Shown here piece after piece: positions 22,711-33,432 of a DNA stretch of 64,000 nucleotides. The notes beneath the pieces are model-generated. The model saw nothing but the letters and a program-made list of their open reading frames with translations, was not told the origin of the DNA and searched no databases. A program made the translations under genes and the position numbers. Location of the stretch: positions 1 through 64,000 of the forward strand of contig NOWV01000247.1 in NCBI GenBank assembly GCA_003344405.1, in the 5' to 3' direction. Source of the stretch: Trichoplax sp. H2 (lineage: Eukaryota; Placozoa; Uniplacotomia; Trichoplacea). Every line of letters begins with the position of its first letter. The stretch's first letter is position 1.

Positions 22711-25700
22711 TTACGCTTCATATACATGGTAATACCAATACTGACTACTCACGAACTCTAATGAACTACCGAGAGTTGCAGTAAGATTTACGCTATTATC
22801 ATGTACCTGGATAACCTGATGACCAAGCAAACTTAAATGCCTGTATTTCATTTCGGTAGGTCCTTTAAGTTGGTAAGAATCAACGAGAAAATGATCAGGG
22901 CCATCGACTTCGATGCAAATGGATTGATTAATATTGTTCGAGTCATTGTCATGACTCGATGGATCTTTGCCGTTATACTGTAAAAAGATATCGGTAGAAT
23001 ATCCACAATCTAATTTGTATTCGTTAAAAATGCGATAATTTTGATCTTGACAAAGGGGAACCAATTCATTATATACACTTTCATGTAATCGAGACTTGTT
23101 TGTTGCTTGATCTATAAAGCTGTTGAGTAATTTTTGACGATAAGACTGAGAAAGTAAGTGATCATGATTGGAATTATATTCAAGCCTAGTCGCCAGATCG
23201 ATTTGATACAATTGATGCTCGCATTTCCGTTCACCTGAAATTCAAACATACATATATGTATATGTTAAAGTTCAATCAATCAGGTTAGACACTTGGAGCA
23301 CAAAATATTATCAATACTAGCACCGTGAAAGTCTAATAATTCATTATTTCAGGAGTGCACATACATACAGTATAATACGCATTTGATTCATTACTGGAAA
23401 CGACTAATTGTTAGATTGCCCTTACATTTCAGCCAAATGATGTCATTCTAATTGTAATTTCATTTTGTTGAATACATTAAAGACTATAGCACTTTTGTCC
23501 TACTCTTTTGAATCTACGAGTGTTTCTACATTGAATCAATATATAAAATGCTGTAGATCAACTGTAGACTTTATTGTTAAGCAGTTCAGATGAGTAACTT
23601 ACGAACTGTGTGTAACTGACCTTTCTTCTATAAAGCTACTGTAAGGATTACGTATTCGAGATCATGAACTGATAAACGAGTTGATTCAAATACCAGATTA
23701 TAGCAATATAATTTACACAATGCGGATTGTAATGTTTCTATCCTCAGTATTTAAACATATTTCTAGCCTGTATAACATGCTGTCAATACTAGCATAATAA
23801 TTGTTCAAATTTCATTTTTTGCTAATCAAGCTATCCAAGTTTAGTACCATAACTACAAGTCGAATGCAACTTTTCTCTCTTCAACAAAGCTATTATTGTC
23901 ATTATGATTAAGTCAGAACGATGAAATGTTATGCAGTAATGAATTTCAAATACCTTGTAAATCACTTTGGTTCATGATATCTTGGACAAAGTTAGGTTGT
24001 AAGACTATAGAAATCAACTCTAACGGAAATTGTTTCATAACTATCAGTGACCACACAAAAGTAGTTAATTCAAATGGTTGGAATGTAGTGACGGATTTAA
24101 TCCCTTGACTTATCAACATATCATTGATTGGCTGAACGCTAAAATTTAGGTTAGAAAATGACCAAGCGATATTAGCAATACTTTGGCAATTTAAATTTTG
24201 ACTTTGAGTCAGGATATGATCAACTAATTCGGTAAATAGAGGTTTGTGCAAATAAGACTGCCAAGAATATGCTAGCGCAATATTTGATAATCCTTGTGGT
24301 ACGACATCTGGTAAATGGGTAATTAAAGTATCGGCCAATTTATCGTACATATCTTGATTAAATATCTCTAATTTACTCATAGCCCAAATACTGTTACATA
24401 AGTCCTGTGACCGAAAGCTACCAATTTGTTGTACTCGTTGCTTAAAGATATCAATAGCTTGCCTACTTGGAGTATAATTAACAGTTGCAAGCGACCATAA
24501 CACTAAAGATAAATCATGCGAATAGAATTGGCGGATATTATTGATTGTAGAAGTAATTAGTGTATCCATTATATCTTTACTCCAGTAATTTATCTTTGCT
24601 GACGCCCACATTACTGTAGCTACATATCGAGGTGGCAAGATTTTGATTTCTTGAATTATTTTGGAATAAATAATATTTAACATTTTATGATGACTATAAT
24701 CAGCTAATGCAAATATTCTTAGCATTGGTATGATATCTTCTATTATAGGGGTAGGAGAACTGATCTTGTCCATGGCTAGCTGAATGACGGATTGAAACCA
24801 AGGGCGATTTTGGCATTGAGCAGTAAGGCATGACCACAATATTAGGCGTACATTTTTAATGTTGACTTTATCGCTTCTACTTAGGATAGTGGTTATACAT
24901 CGATGGAAAAATTGTTCATCAAAATATCCGATAGCTGTATATAGGTGTAAATAAGAACACAGATCGTCGATAGCGAAATCCTTTAAATTTTGCTGGAGTA
25001 AATGTTGCATAGTAGTGTGTAGGAAAGGTTGATTGATATAATGATCTTTCTGTCTAGCATGAAGTTGTAAGATGTATATTAAATTTTTTGGAAACCATTT
25101 TGATCTATCTTGCAAGAATTGATCGTGACAGTACCCCAATAAAGGAGTGACATCATAGTTTAGCTGTGATAAGGTAAAGAGTATGCGAATAAAATCAGTA
25201 TTGGTTATCGTGTCGATATTGGACTGAACTCGATCCCTGATTTTGGTCAATATAGCATCATTGTTAAACTGTAATTTAGCACAAGCCCAGGATACATTGG
25301 ATAACTCGTACCATTTCATTTGATTAGCATGTCGAAGGAATGGATCAATTAATTGTTGCAAGAGTGCATCTTCCATCCAACCAATCTTTCCTAATGTATA
25401 GAATATCGTAGCCACTTCTAATGCATTGAATTTGGCTGCACGCTGACAACATTCATCCAGTAATGATCGCAATAATCGAGTAGGTCGATCATCAATTTTA
25501 CCTATCATCCACATTGTAAGTAGAATTTCTTTATTGGATAATTGATTAACCTGTTGTTGTGGTATTGCATCTAAGTTTTTCAAAACTTGTTCAAGTCTTT
25601 TATTCTGTTTAACACTGATCAATGCATGGCTGGGTAAATTCTTGGCTCTGATGAATCGATTGACAAATGTAATCCACCCGGATATTTTTTGCTTCTTGGT

Positions 25701-25880
25701 AGAACTAGGATTTCGATTGATCACCAAGTCATTCTCTTTAGTGTCTACTTGGCATTGCTGATTGAGACTGGTTGATTGAAAGAGAGCTAATTGTTGGTGA
25801 GCTATTAATCGCCTTAATCCATTGCAAGGAAAAGCCTTTAGTAATTGCAGCGCAGCCACCTTTTGCATGATGGGTCCCAT
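22711..25880 (-). CDS. RAP-domain protein with FASTK/OPR-like helical repeats, probably mitochondrial
   Basis: Two exons (25880-23954 and 23234-22711) encode about 816 residues. An in-frame TGA directly before ATG 25880 fixes the start. The first 35 residues are rich in Arg, Lys, Leu and Ala with no acid, like a mitochondrial targeting peptide. From about 130 to 630 there are repeated helical units with an xxxxWxxAKL core: LSNVSWACAKL, VATVMWASAKI, LSLVLWSLATV, LCNSIWAMSKL, SIANIAWSFSNL, LTTFVWSLIVM. The C-terminus (about 748-805) is a RAP domain with ICIEVDGPDHF, LKGPTEMKYRHL and LLGHQVIQV. Animal RAP proteins are FASTK-family regulators of mitochondrial RNA; the EVDGP..HF form resembles plant and protist RAP domains more than vertebrate FASTKD proteins. 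Which FASTKD, if any, is orthologous cannot be told here. The exon structure, one huge exon plus one, is unlike its intron-rich neighbours. Confidence 0.82.
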
Positions 25881-26460
25881 TCAATAAATGCTGTGGATGG
25901 TGTGGTGACGTCTGTCTGTCTTGAAGCTCCGTAGCAGCCTCGTACAGTGTACAGTGGTTGCAGTACAGTATTTATTATCCAAACATGCTTCTGAAAAAGT
26001 AGCACGATACGGCACGGTTCAGCATGGTTCGGTACGGTTCAGTATGGTTCGGTACGGAGGCCCAGAAGGCTCAGACGATCACTCTGTGGACAGCATGCAG
26101 ATATCCTTCTGAAATGCCTACAGAACAGTATACTGTACTCACATTATAGTATACTGGAAGCAATTTTGCCAAGTTTTAGCCAAATGAACTCAGATTTTGG
26201 GGGTTGATTTTACTAAGAACTAGCAGACAAACGTATTGAAGATGAAGGATTACAGTAGTGTAGGCCATGGAGGTCATGGATGGCCTTACTGTACAGTGTA
26301 CAGTACTGTACTGTACAGCTGAAATGGATGTTTACAGTACCGTCACTCAAACAGCCTGAACCAGACTGGACCAGAATGGACTAGTTCTAGTTTAAGCAAC
26401 TTTGAAAAGCTCCAATATTGTAGGAGATTTCAAGGACAGTTTAAAGGGCTTAAATTAGCA
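25881..26460. other. Divergent promoter region with palindromes and a 20-bp repeat
   Basis: This is the upstream region of the RAP-domain gene. It contains TACAGTGTACAG and CAGTACAGTA near 25940-25970, a short direct repeat of GGTTCGGTACGGTTCAGTAT units at about 26015-26057, and a long palindromic ACTGTACAGTGTACAGTACTG cluster near 26287-26320. No gene is seen. Confidence 0.5.
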
Positions 26461-26462
26461 AT

Positions 26463-26696
26463 ATGAGCAACAATTCATTGTCAAGACAGCCTAATGATAT
26501 CGTTTATACGTTTATGCCAGTACTAGACATGATTGATTTAGCAAAATCCAGTGCAAAACTCCATTTTAAGACTAGCTATTACGCTCGATCTAGCGTAGTG
26601 TACTGGAATCTATGGATAGTTTTGATGGGTTTCGATAAAGCGACACAAGGGCAGTTGAAGCACTGCCCTGACTGGTGTATTAGACCACTCCTATAG
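26463..26696 (+). CDS. Uncertain small ORF with an F-box-like start
   Basis: This 77-codon frame begins MSNNSLSRQPNDIVYTFMPV and continues LDMIDLAKSSAKLHFKT and YYARSSVVYWNLWIVLM. The spacing of P-N-D-I-V, L-D-M-I-D-L and a later W loosely fits an F-box, which binds SKP1 in ubiquitin ligases. It has no recognisable substrate domain, no clear continuation by splicing, and lies alone in the divergent gap between the RAP gene and EIF2D. It may be a gene remnant, a first exon or chance. Confidence 0.2.
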   Translation: MSNNSLSRQPNDIVYTFMPVLDMIDLAKSSAKLHFKTSYYARSSVVYWNLWIVLMGFDKATQGQLKHCPDWCIRPLL

Positions 26697-27200
26697 TAAT
26701 GTACTATTTATTCCCTACTGCAGCGATCAGAGTGGATATCCACTTACGTTGCCATAGTGATATTGCAGAAGATGGACTAAGATGGACTAGACAGATCGAG
26801 TAAATGCTGCAGCAATTGGTGATTGATTCAGCGCAGTCCATTCAAACTACATCGGCCCACCAAGAAGGAGAAAGTTCATCAAGTCTAGCCAGTCTACAAT
26901 CCAATCGTCATTCATTTCATAGCCAAGTGGTGGATGGAATAATCTGCTTGCAACCTGCACCCAAGTGATGGTTACCTGGATAAGCTAAAGAGAGTGAAGA
27001 ATAGCTCAAATTGAATATTGCATAGGATAGTATTCTACTGTAGAGATTGATTGAGCCTTGTTGTCTTGGACTACGGTGATTAGTTCCATTACAAAGTTGA
27101 TCTACTCTGGAACACGACTGAAATAACGTTGGTAATAAAACGATCAGAGCAGACTACCGGCGCCAAATCCATTCATTAATTCATAGACAAGCCAATCGCC
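26697..27200. other. EIF2D upstream region
   Basis: About 500 bp before the EIF2D start. No repeat array, second gene or recognisable core-promoter element stands out. Confidence 0.5.
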
Positions 27201-30200
27201 ATGTTTCGAAAACCATTTCGTGTTAAATCATCGACAATCACCAGGAAAAGTATCAGGTATAGACTGAGATTAGTTGAATGAGAGATGAATCATGAGGAAA
27301 TATCAATCATTGCACTAGAGCAAACTTGTTTGTTTTGTTGTAAACATGATGACATCATCCATACCAATCAAATAATTCTAGACGGAATAAGTGCAAAATT
27401 TGCCTAGCATAAATGTACTATTGACAAGAAAAAAAATGAGTTCGGTGTCTACTGTACCGTTGTTTTGTACAGTACATCTCTTGATTGATCGATCGATATC
27501 TTCATAGTGTGAGTAAAGGCCATGACTGTGATCGAATGACGTGTACAACTTTGACATGATGATGTACATATTGACAATTACAAGATATGAGAGACTCCTA
27601 AGAAATCTTCCTGCATACCCAATGACTAATCAAGGTTCAGCGAGAACAAATCGATGATGAGAGTACAACAGTGTGCTTATGTTCGCTTACATTCAATTAA
27701 TTAATTATTCCTTGTATGCTTATGTTAGTATACTCGCTACATGTTACTCTATGTGCACAATCTACAGCAATGATAGTCCGAAAATTACAGTTTTATCTAC
27801 TCTACAGCATACACAAGTACGTTTGTATTTCATCGTTTTCACTGTCAAAATTCTCATGAATAGGAAAGTAAAATTTGAACTACGAAGACTACGTCGTATT
27901 TCATAGTTTGCCCAATAAAGGGAAAGAATTAACTTGCGTATATCATCCAATACTTTCATTTGCCAATCTATTACAATAATTTCGTATTTCATGCAATCAA
28001 TAGGAGGAAATTGCGTGCGGATATTATCAAGCAGTTTGCTTCTCTAACTGAAGACGAAGTCAATCAATTGATTCCTTCTAAGGAAGAACTGACTGCGACC
28101 ATTGCTATTACTCATAGTAAAGAGGAAGTTGTCATTTATTCTATTGCTGGAGAACCGTTGCTTTTTACTTATAACAATACCTTATACCCCACAGGTAGCT
28201 AGAAAATGTATATCCTAAAAATGTTATTATACCTGTATTACAGATTGAATCGCCAATTACTGATCCAAGTCAATTTTTAAACTAAGAAAGATATAGTTAA
28301 AGTTTCTTTTGCAACGATAGCATGACGATAGCTATGATGGCCATTTCAATCTGGTTAAGCTTTGAGGGAATGAGCTTGCCTATACCAGAAAATCGATATT
28401 AAGTATTTACTTTTTCTAGTGTATGCAGCATGGATGCTACCTCATCTTTTACTTGCCATGATTACCTGGCCGAATGTCTTTGATAAAATGATATCTGGAG
28501 CTGGTAAGGATTATCGTATATTTAAAATCTAGATATCGTATCATAAGTTTTATCGTTTGTTCAATTATACTATTGAAGTTGTATATGACATTATTCTGAA
28601 TGTAATATCTAAATCTTGGGAATAGTAAGGTAAACTTTAGGAGATACATAAAGAATTGATAACATTTAAATTGCTTTAGACTTAATGCTACCGGGTGTGA
28701 CGGCAGTGAGCCATGTTGAATGGGTAAAGCATCAAGCATGTACTATAGCACTTAGCGACTGTTTGTAAGTTTAATTCTGTATAAGGATTGAAATGACGCT
28801 GTATGTTCCCGCAAAGAAATGATAAATAAATGATACTTTTACAACTTCCCGTTACAGAGTTCCAGTTGCTGTTGGTTTAACAGCTGTGTCACATCAACAA
28901 GCCAAAGATGCTAGAATGAGAGGCAAAGGGGTCTATGTGTTGCATACTTATCGGGATTACCTATGGTAAATCGATAAATGAGCTTTCTGAATGTGTGCCT
29001 GTATTGATTGTGAAATAATGAATAGGAAAATTACTTAAGCGAGATTAAATCAATGGATATGCCTTGCTTGTAATAGGGAATTTGGAACGAAATGCAAGGC
29101 GCCAACACAATGCATGATAAGTACTTATTCCTTGAGAGGATCTACAGACACACTACAATTAGGTAATTTTATGGCTATTTTCATTTCTTATAATATTACA
29201 AACTAGAAGATGTTGCTTGCTAATAAAAATTATTTCTTTAGAAAACTTAGCAATAGCTAATGATCTGGATCTATGTGAAGGTAGTAAATTGAATTACTAA
29301 AAATACCAATCGTAAAATCTAAACTTCATGGATGAATATTATAAATAATTCTCGATTTGTAATTAGAACAAGAAAGTATAGACCAAAGCGGGATGAATGA
29401 AATGGAAGGATCGGCTGCGTTAAATATAACGACAACAGCAACAGATGAGAGTAAACAAATCGACGACCCTTGCAAAGTGGATAGTAACAACGATAGTACA
29501 GGGCGAGAAGGTGCTACTGAAGAGAGTACCCAAGAAGCAGAAGGAACTGCAACTGAAAACTCTGAAGTTGCCATAAATCCAACAGGTAATCACCATCACG
29601 TTTTATAGATTTGCTCATACAGTATTCGTAGTACATTAATTTAACTTCGCTTTTAGCTAATTTTCTTGGGCAGTTGCAATTTTATCGAGCCACTTTATCC
29701 GTAAAAGGATATAAGTTCGTATCTTTAACTTGTCTAAGCAATCAAATTAATCTGTGTTTGTTTATATTCTACCATTGCAGATACTATGGATCAACTATAT
29801 CAGAAATGTTTTATGAAGGCAGTCATTTCTTGCTTGCGAAACAAGACAGAACTACCCTTACTCGCTAGTTCTTTTAATAGAATTATGCAATCATATTGGT
29901 AATACAGTATGTAATTTGTTAGTCTTCTAAGATCTAGAGGATATTGTATACTTAATTATGTAATATTATTTTAGTGAAGAGGGTGAAAATTTAAACATCA
30001 AGAAATCTAGCTATAAGAAGGTATTTATATCATAAAGTTGTAGCTTACTACAATTTCTTATCAAGATGGTGTAGAATCAATTACGAATGCTGATATAGAA
30101 AATTGTTTATTTGAAACTTGCTGTAGTTCCTAACTTTTCTGAAAGTAATGAAGGAACGGGGTATAATTGATTTCAAAGATACTGCGCGTGGAGTGCAAAG

Positions 30201-31678
30201 CATTACAACTATACAGCGTGGACATCCAGAGTATGCTTTTAGGATTACCTTAACTTAATATAAATAAAAATTTCACGTATATAAAATGCGTTATAATATT
30301 TGATAGGGTCAAGGCCTTTGCCGCAAATTATCCAGTTGAAGAAGTAACCGAAATTCCTAGCGAATCGAATGACGATGCTTTAGTTTGGGAAAAGGTTTAA
30401 TTTGCTAGTTATTTTAAGAATTAACTCTCATCTTTACCGACTTTAAATGTTAATAACTAATATTAACACAATATATTAGGGTCCAATAATTGAAGAGTTA
30501 TATATGGCTAATAAACAGACAGCCTTCATCTTCAGTAATTTAGATTGGTAAATAAATCAATATTATTAATTTACTAAGATTAATCTTAATATCATGTAAA
30601 CGCATCATTACCGATCATTTCCTAGACTATTTTAATATAAATATGTTCTTAAACCGTAGGAAGAACAAATTATTTAATGTAGCTGACGTTAGAGCAGCTA
30701 TAACGTCCTATATAAAAGCTCATGATCTCATTAATCCACATCAGACGCGGTATAGTCGTATAAATATCAATTGCTTATAGTGACCGCAAATAGATCTGTC
30801 TTCTAAGGCTTTGTAATCCAAAATATTTTTTGTACCTTTTAGCCTAGTAAATTTAAATGATGCTTTGGGAAACTGTTTATTAACCAAGAATGATAAAGGC
30901 AATGCTTTATCTTGGGAGGAAATTATGAAGCGTTTTACGGCAAAAATGAGTAATTGCCATCAGATTATACTACCTAACGATGATAGACCAATTTTGAGGT
31001 ATAATTTAGCTTACTGGATGTAATACAAGCAAGATAGATGAATTTATGCTGTAGATCGGCATACCAAATAGAATGAAATTTTATTGTCTTATGATTACGA
31101 CAGAAAAGGAAAGGTTGATTTAATCAATGTATCGATTGTTCGAAGAAGTGGTAACAAGAAAGTAACGCTCATTGATAATCTAGAAAGCTTTGGCATACCT
31201 GTTGATAAATTTATGCACACATTGCAGAATATGGCCGCTGCAAGTACATGTAGTAAGTCTGCTAATGAAACTGTATTTGTTTGTAGCATATCGATCTTAT
31301 TACGGTAACAATGCTGTCGTAAGCTGATTCAAGCTACCTGAAAGCGATCTTTTATGTGGATTTTTGGAATGGTCATTGTCAGGATATTTTAAACTTTTAT
31401 AAAATTTGAACAATTGGTATGTTATATTTTTAAAGCCTATTCAGTACCTGGGAAAAAGAGTACTGGGACGCAAGTTATGGTTCAGGGAAGTCAAATTAAA
31501 ATTGTATCAAGAATTTTAATTGGTTAGTGCGTAACTAATGGTATTAAATAATAATCAGGAAATAGTATTTTATGGCGAATCCTAAAGAATCATAACCTTT
31601 GATTGATATTTGATACGGCATTTTCTATTAGAAAATTTGAAGATACCCAAGAAATTTATAACAGGGATTGGTAAATAG
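27201..31678 (+). CDS. EIF2D: Eukaryotic translation initiation factor 2D (ligatin)
   Basis: Eighteen exons stay in frame and give about 606 residues: 27201-27256, 28004-28194, 28420-28503, 28680-28764, 28858-28965, 29077-29162, 29242-29280, 29367-29585, 29781-29898, 29975-30020, 30127-30230, 30307-30394, 30480-30547, 30660-30749, 30843-30998, 31104-31252, 31436-31522, 31632-31678. eIF2D delivers initiator tRNA to the ribosomal P site without GTP and recycles post-termination 40S subunits. Visible parts: N-terminus MFRKPFRVKSSTITRKSIRR; PUA-type domain (VPVAVGLTAVS, GKGVYVLHTYRDYLW, about 139-174); an acidic linker (199-290); winged-helix segment (ELPLLASSF, LNIKKSSYKK); SWIB-like segment (WKNKLFNVADVRAAI, about 431-460); and C-terminal SUI1 fold (about 510-600, GNKKVTLIDNLESFGI). 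The first intron is 747 bp. The last exon ends IPKKFITGIGK then TAG. Confidence 0.94.
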
Positions 31679-33002
31679 AAATGGAGGCATTATACAAACC
31701 TGGCAGGACATGGTCTCTAGCCACTATTTTAATATTTGAATTAATAAATAAAAAGAATTAACGTTGCAGCTATTTTGAGTCAAACCGTGCCTATCGAAGA
31801 CGTTGGTTTACTTGCTTGGTATATCCGAACTGATCCATCCCATTTTAACCAAGTTATAGGAAGCGCTAGGTGTACTAGAAAATTGATTACAGTATAAGCC
31901 CAATTACTGTACATGAAGTTAATAAAAATTACAGTCCATTTTTTGTCTCATGCTCACTGGTATCATATCTAATCTGAGGAAATAAATACCATGCAGTTCT
32001 CTATAGATAGCAATCGTAGACAGTGCATGATTACTACTGCATAACTATATTATGATTGCATTTCTCTGTATTCCTGTTCTGTATATAAAAGGTAAAAAGG
32101 GGGCAATAATAGCCTTTATTATAATTTATAAATCGAGGACTGCACATGGTAGCAGAACTGTTCTTGCTTATTGGTGCAGTAAAACCAATTTCAGTTATAT
32201 TAATATTCAAGACAAATACACTCGCTTGCTGAACTAATTTATCTTTCCCCGACACTCGGGCAGTTTCGACTTTCGATAGTATGAATGATAATCCTATAGT
32301 GTGCGCGTATACGAGCGCTATTACTGCAAAGTATATAATGGAAGCAAAATATCTACTTGATAGTGCTAGTATCTTACTGTGCTATCCATTTTTTGAAGCA
32401 CTATAAAATCATTTTATACATTCATTTTGAATTATAATCAAATACTTCTCCATATCCTATAATCCATCCCCGGTGGGAATTGCCCCTAGTAAATGGGTAG
32501 TAAGGTAGCCTCTGTCCATCTGTCAGACCTGGTTCGTCTACAAATCCTGATCACAATAGAGAACATTAGACTTTGCTTCATTGAATGTATGTTTCTTTTG
32601 CCTATTTATACTTCAGGCTTGCTCTCTAATTTTAAATAACATTCTCAATTTCTTCTTGACTCCTTATTCAGTAGCTGTGTTACAACTACGATTCCTTACT
32701 CATTAATTCCCCTTTAATTAAGACACTCCAGCCTCCGTTTCCAATAACGCCATGTTGAGTACTGTTGTCGTTTGCGCAGTCTCAGTCTGCTACGTGCGCC
32801 ATTGCCTGACTAGAACAAAGAAAGAAAAGCAACAGACGACCAAGGAGGGAGGTATACCAAACCTAGGTTAATAAATACTAGTCTAGTATAGAATCAAATG
32901 TGGAATAGGGTGTGGAGACTAGGAGATTTTCTTGCAGTCGCCAATGCTAGCGAAGCACAAGATTGCAAACTCTGCCGGAAATGAGCTCGCAATCTGATCA
33001 TC
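31679..33002. other. Head-to-tail spacer between EIF2D and TADA3
   Basis: About 1.3 kb with the EIF2D 3' region and the TADA3 promoter. A frame at about 31789-31893 preceded by a TTGCAG acceptor reads as an exon-like stretch but matches nothing I know. Two mirror frames at 32034-32255 and 32052-32237 are unremarkable. ACAGTACTGT palindromes are absent. Confidence 0.5.
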
Positions 33003-33432
33003 ATGGCAATATGTCCAAGCGCAACAGTGAACATCCACTTCAGGTTTGTAAAGGATAAAGTAGAATGTCCAAGGATGCTATTTTGAGCTAGTAGATGTTT
33101 GCTAGACAGCGTTGATGATTTTACTTGGCCATTGAGTATGTGATAGGAAGAATAATGATAATCAATGGCAAGTCGATAGAAATGAGGGTGGATGGAAATC
33201 GTAATGTTATACTATTGTATGGATTGTTATCTACTGTATGGGTTACTATATAGCCAGACAAGACTGGTTGCTAGAGTAACGTCAATGATAATCCCATCGT
33301 AGAATGATGGAGTAATCGACAAGATCGATTATTATTTTTATTACTACTTATGTTATGAATAGAATCCTACTGTAAGCAAACTTAGTACTCATAATAGTAT
33401 TATCTATTTTTTGGATAGTATTATAGCTTTAA
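32981..33432 (+). promoter_or_regulatory. Overlapping out-of-frame upstream ORF in TADA3 leader
   Basis: ATG at 32981 opens a different frame from TADA3, reads through the TADA3 start at 33003, crosses the first exon junction (33043 to 33427) and stops at TAA 33430-33432. It could reduce initiation at the TADA3 ATG, which has a purine at -3 and G at +4. Use of the first ATG depends on where transcription starts. Confidence 0.4.

Noticed and set aside
29641-29751. Possible extra EIF2D exon (ANFLGQLQFYR..)
   Set aside because: Exon 8 joins exon 9 (DTMDQLYQKCF) directly in phase, matching the family; the stretch is probably intron.
31789-31893. Exon-like stretch after a TTGCAG acceptor downstream of EIF2D
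   Set aside because: EIF2D already has a complete SUI1 end and stop at 31678, and the stretch matches no known protein.
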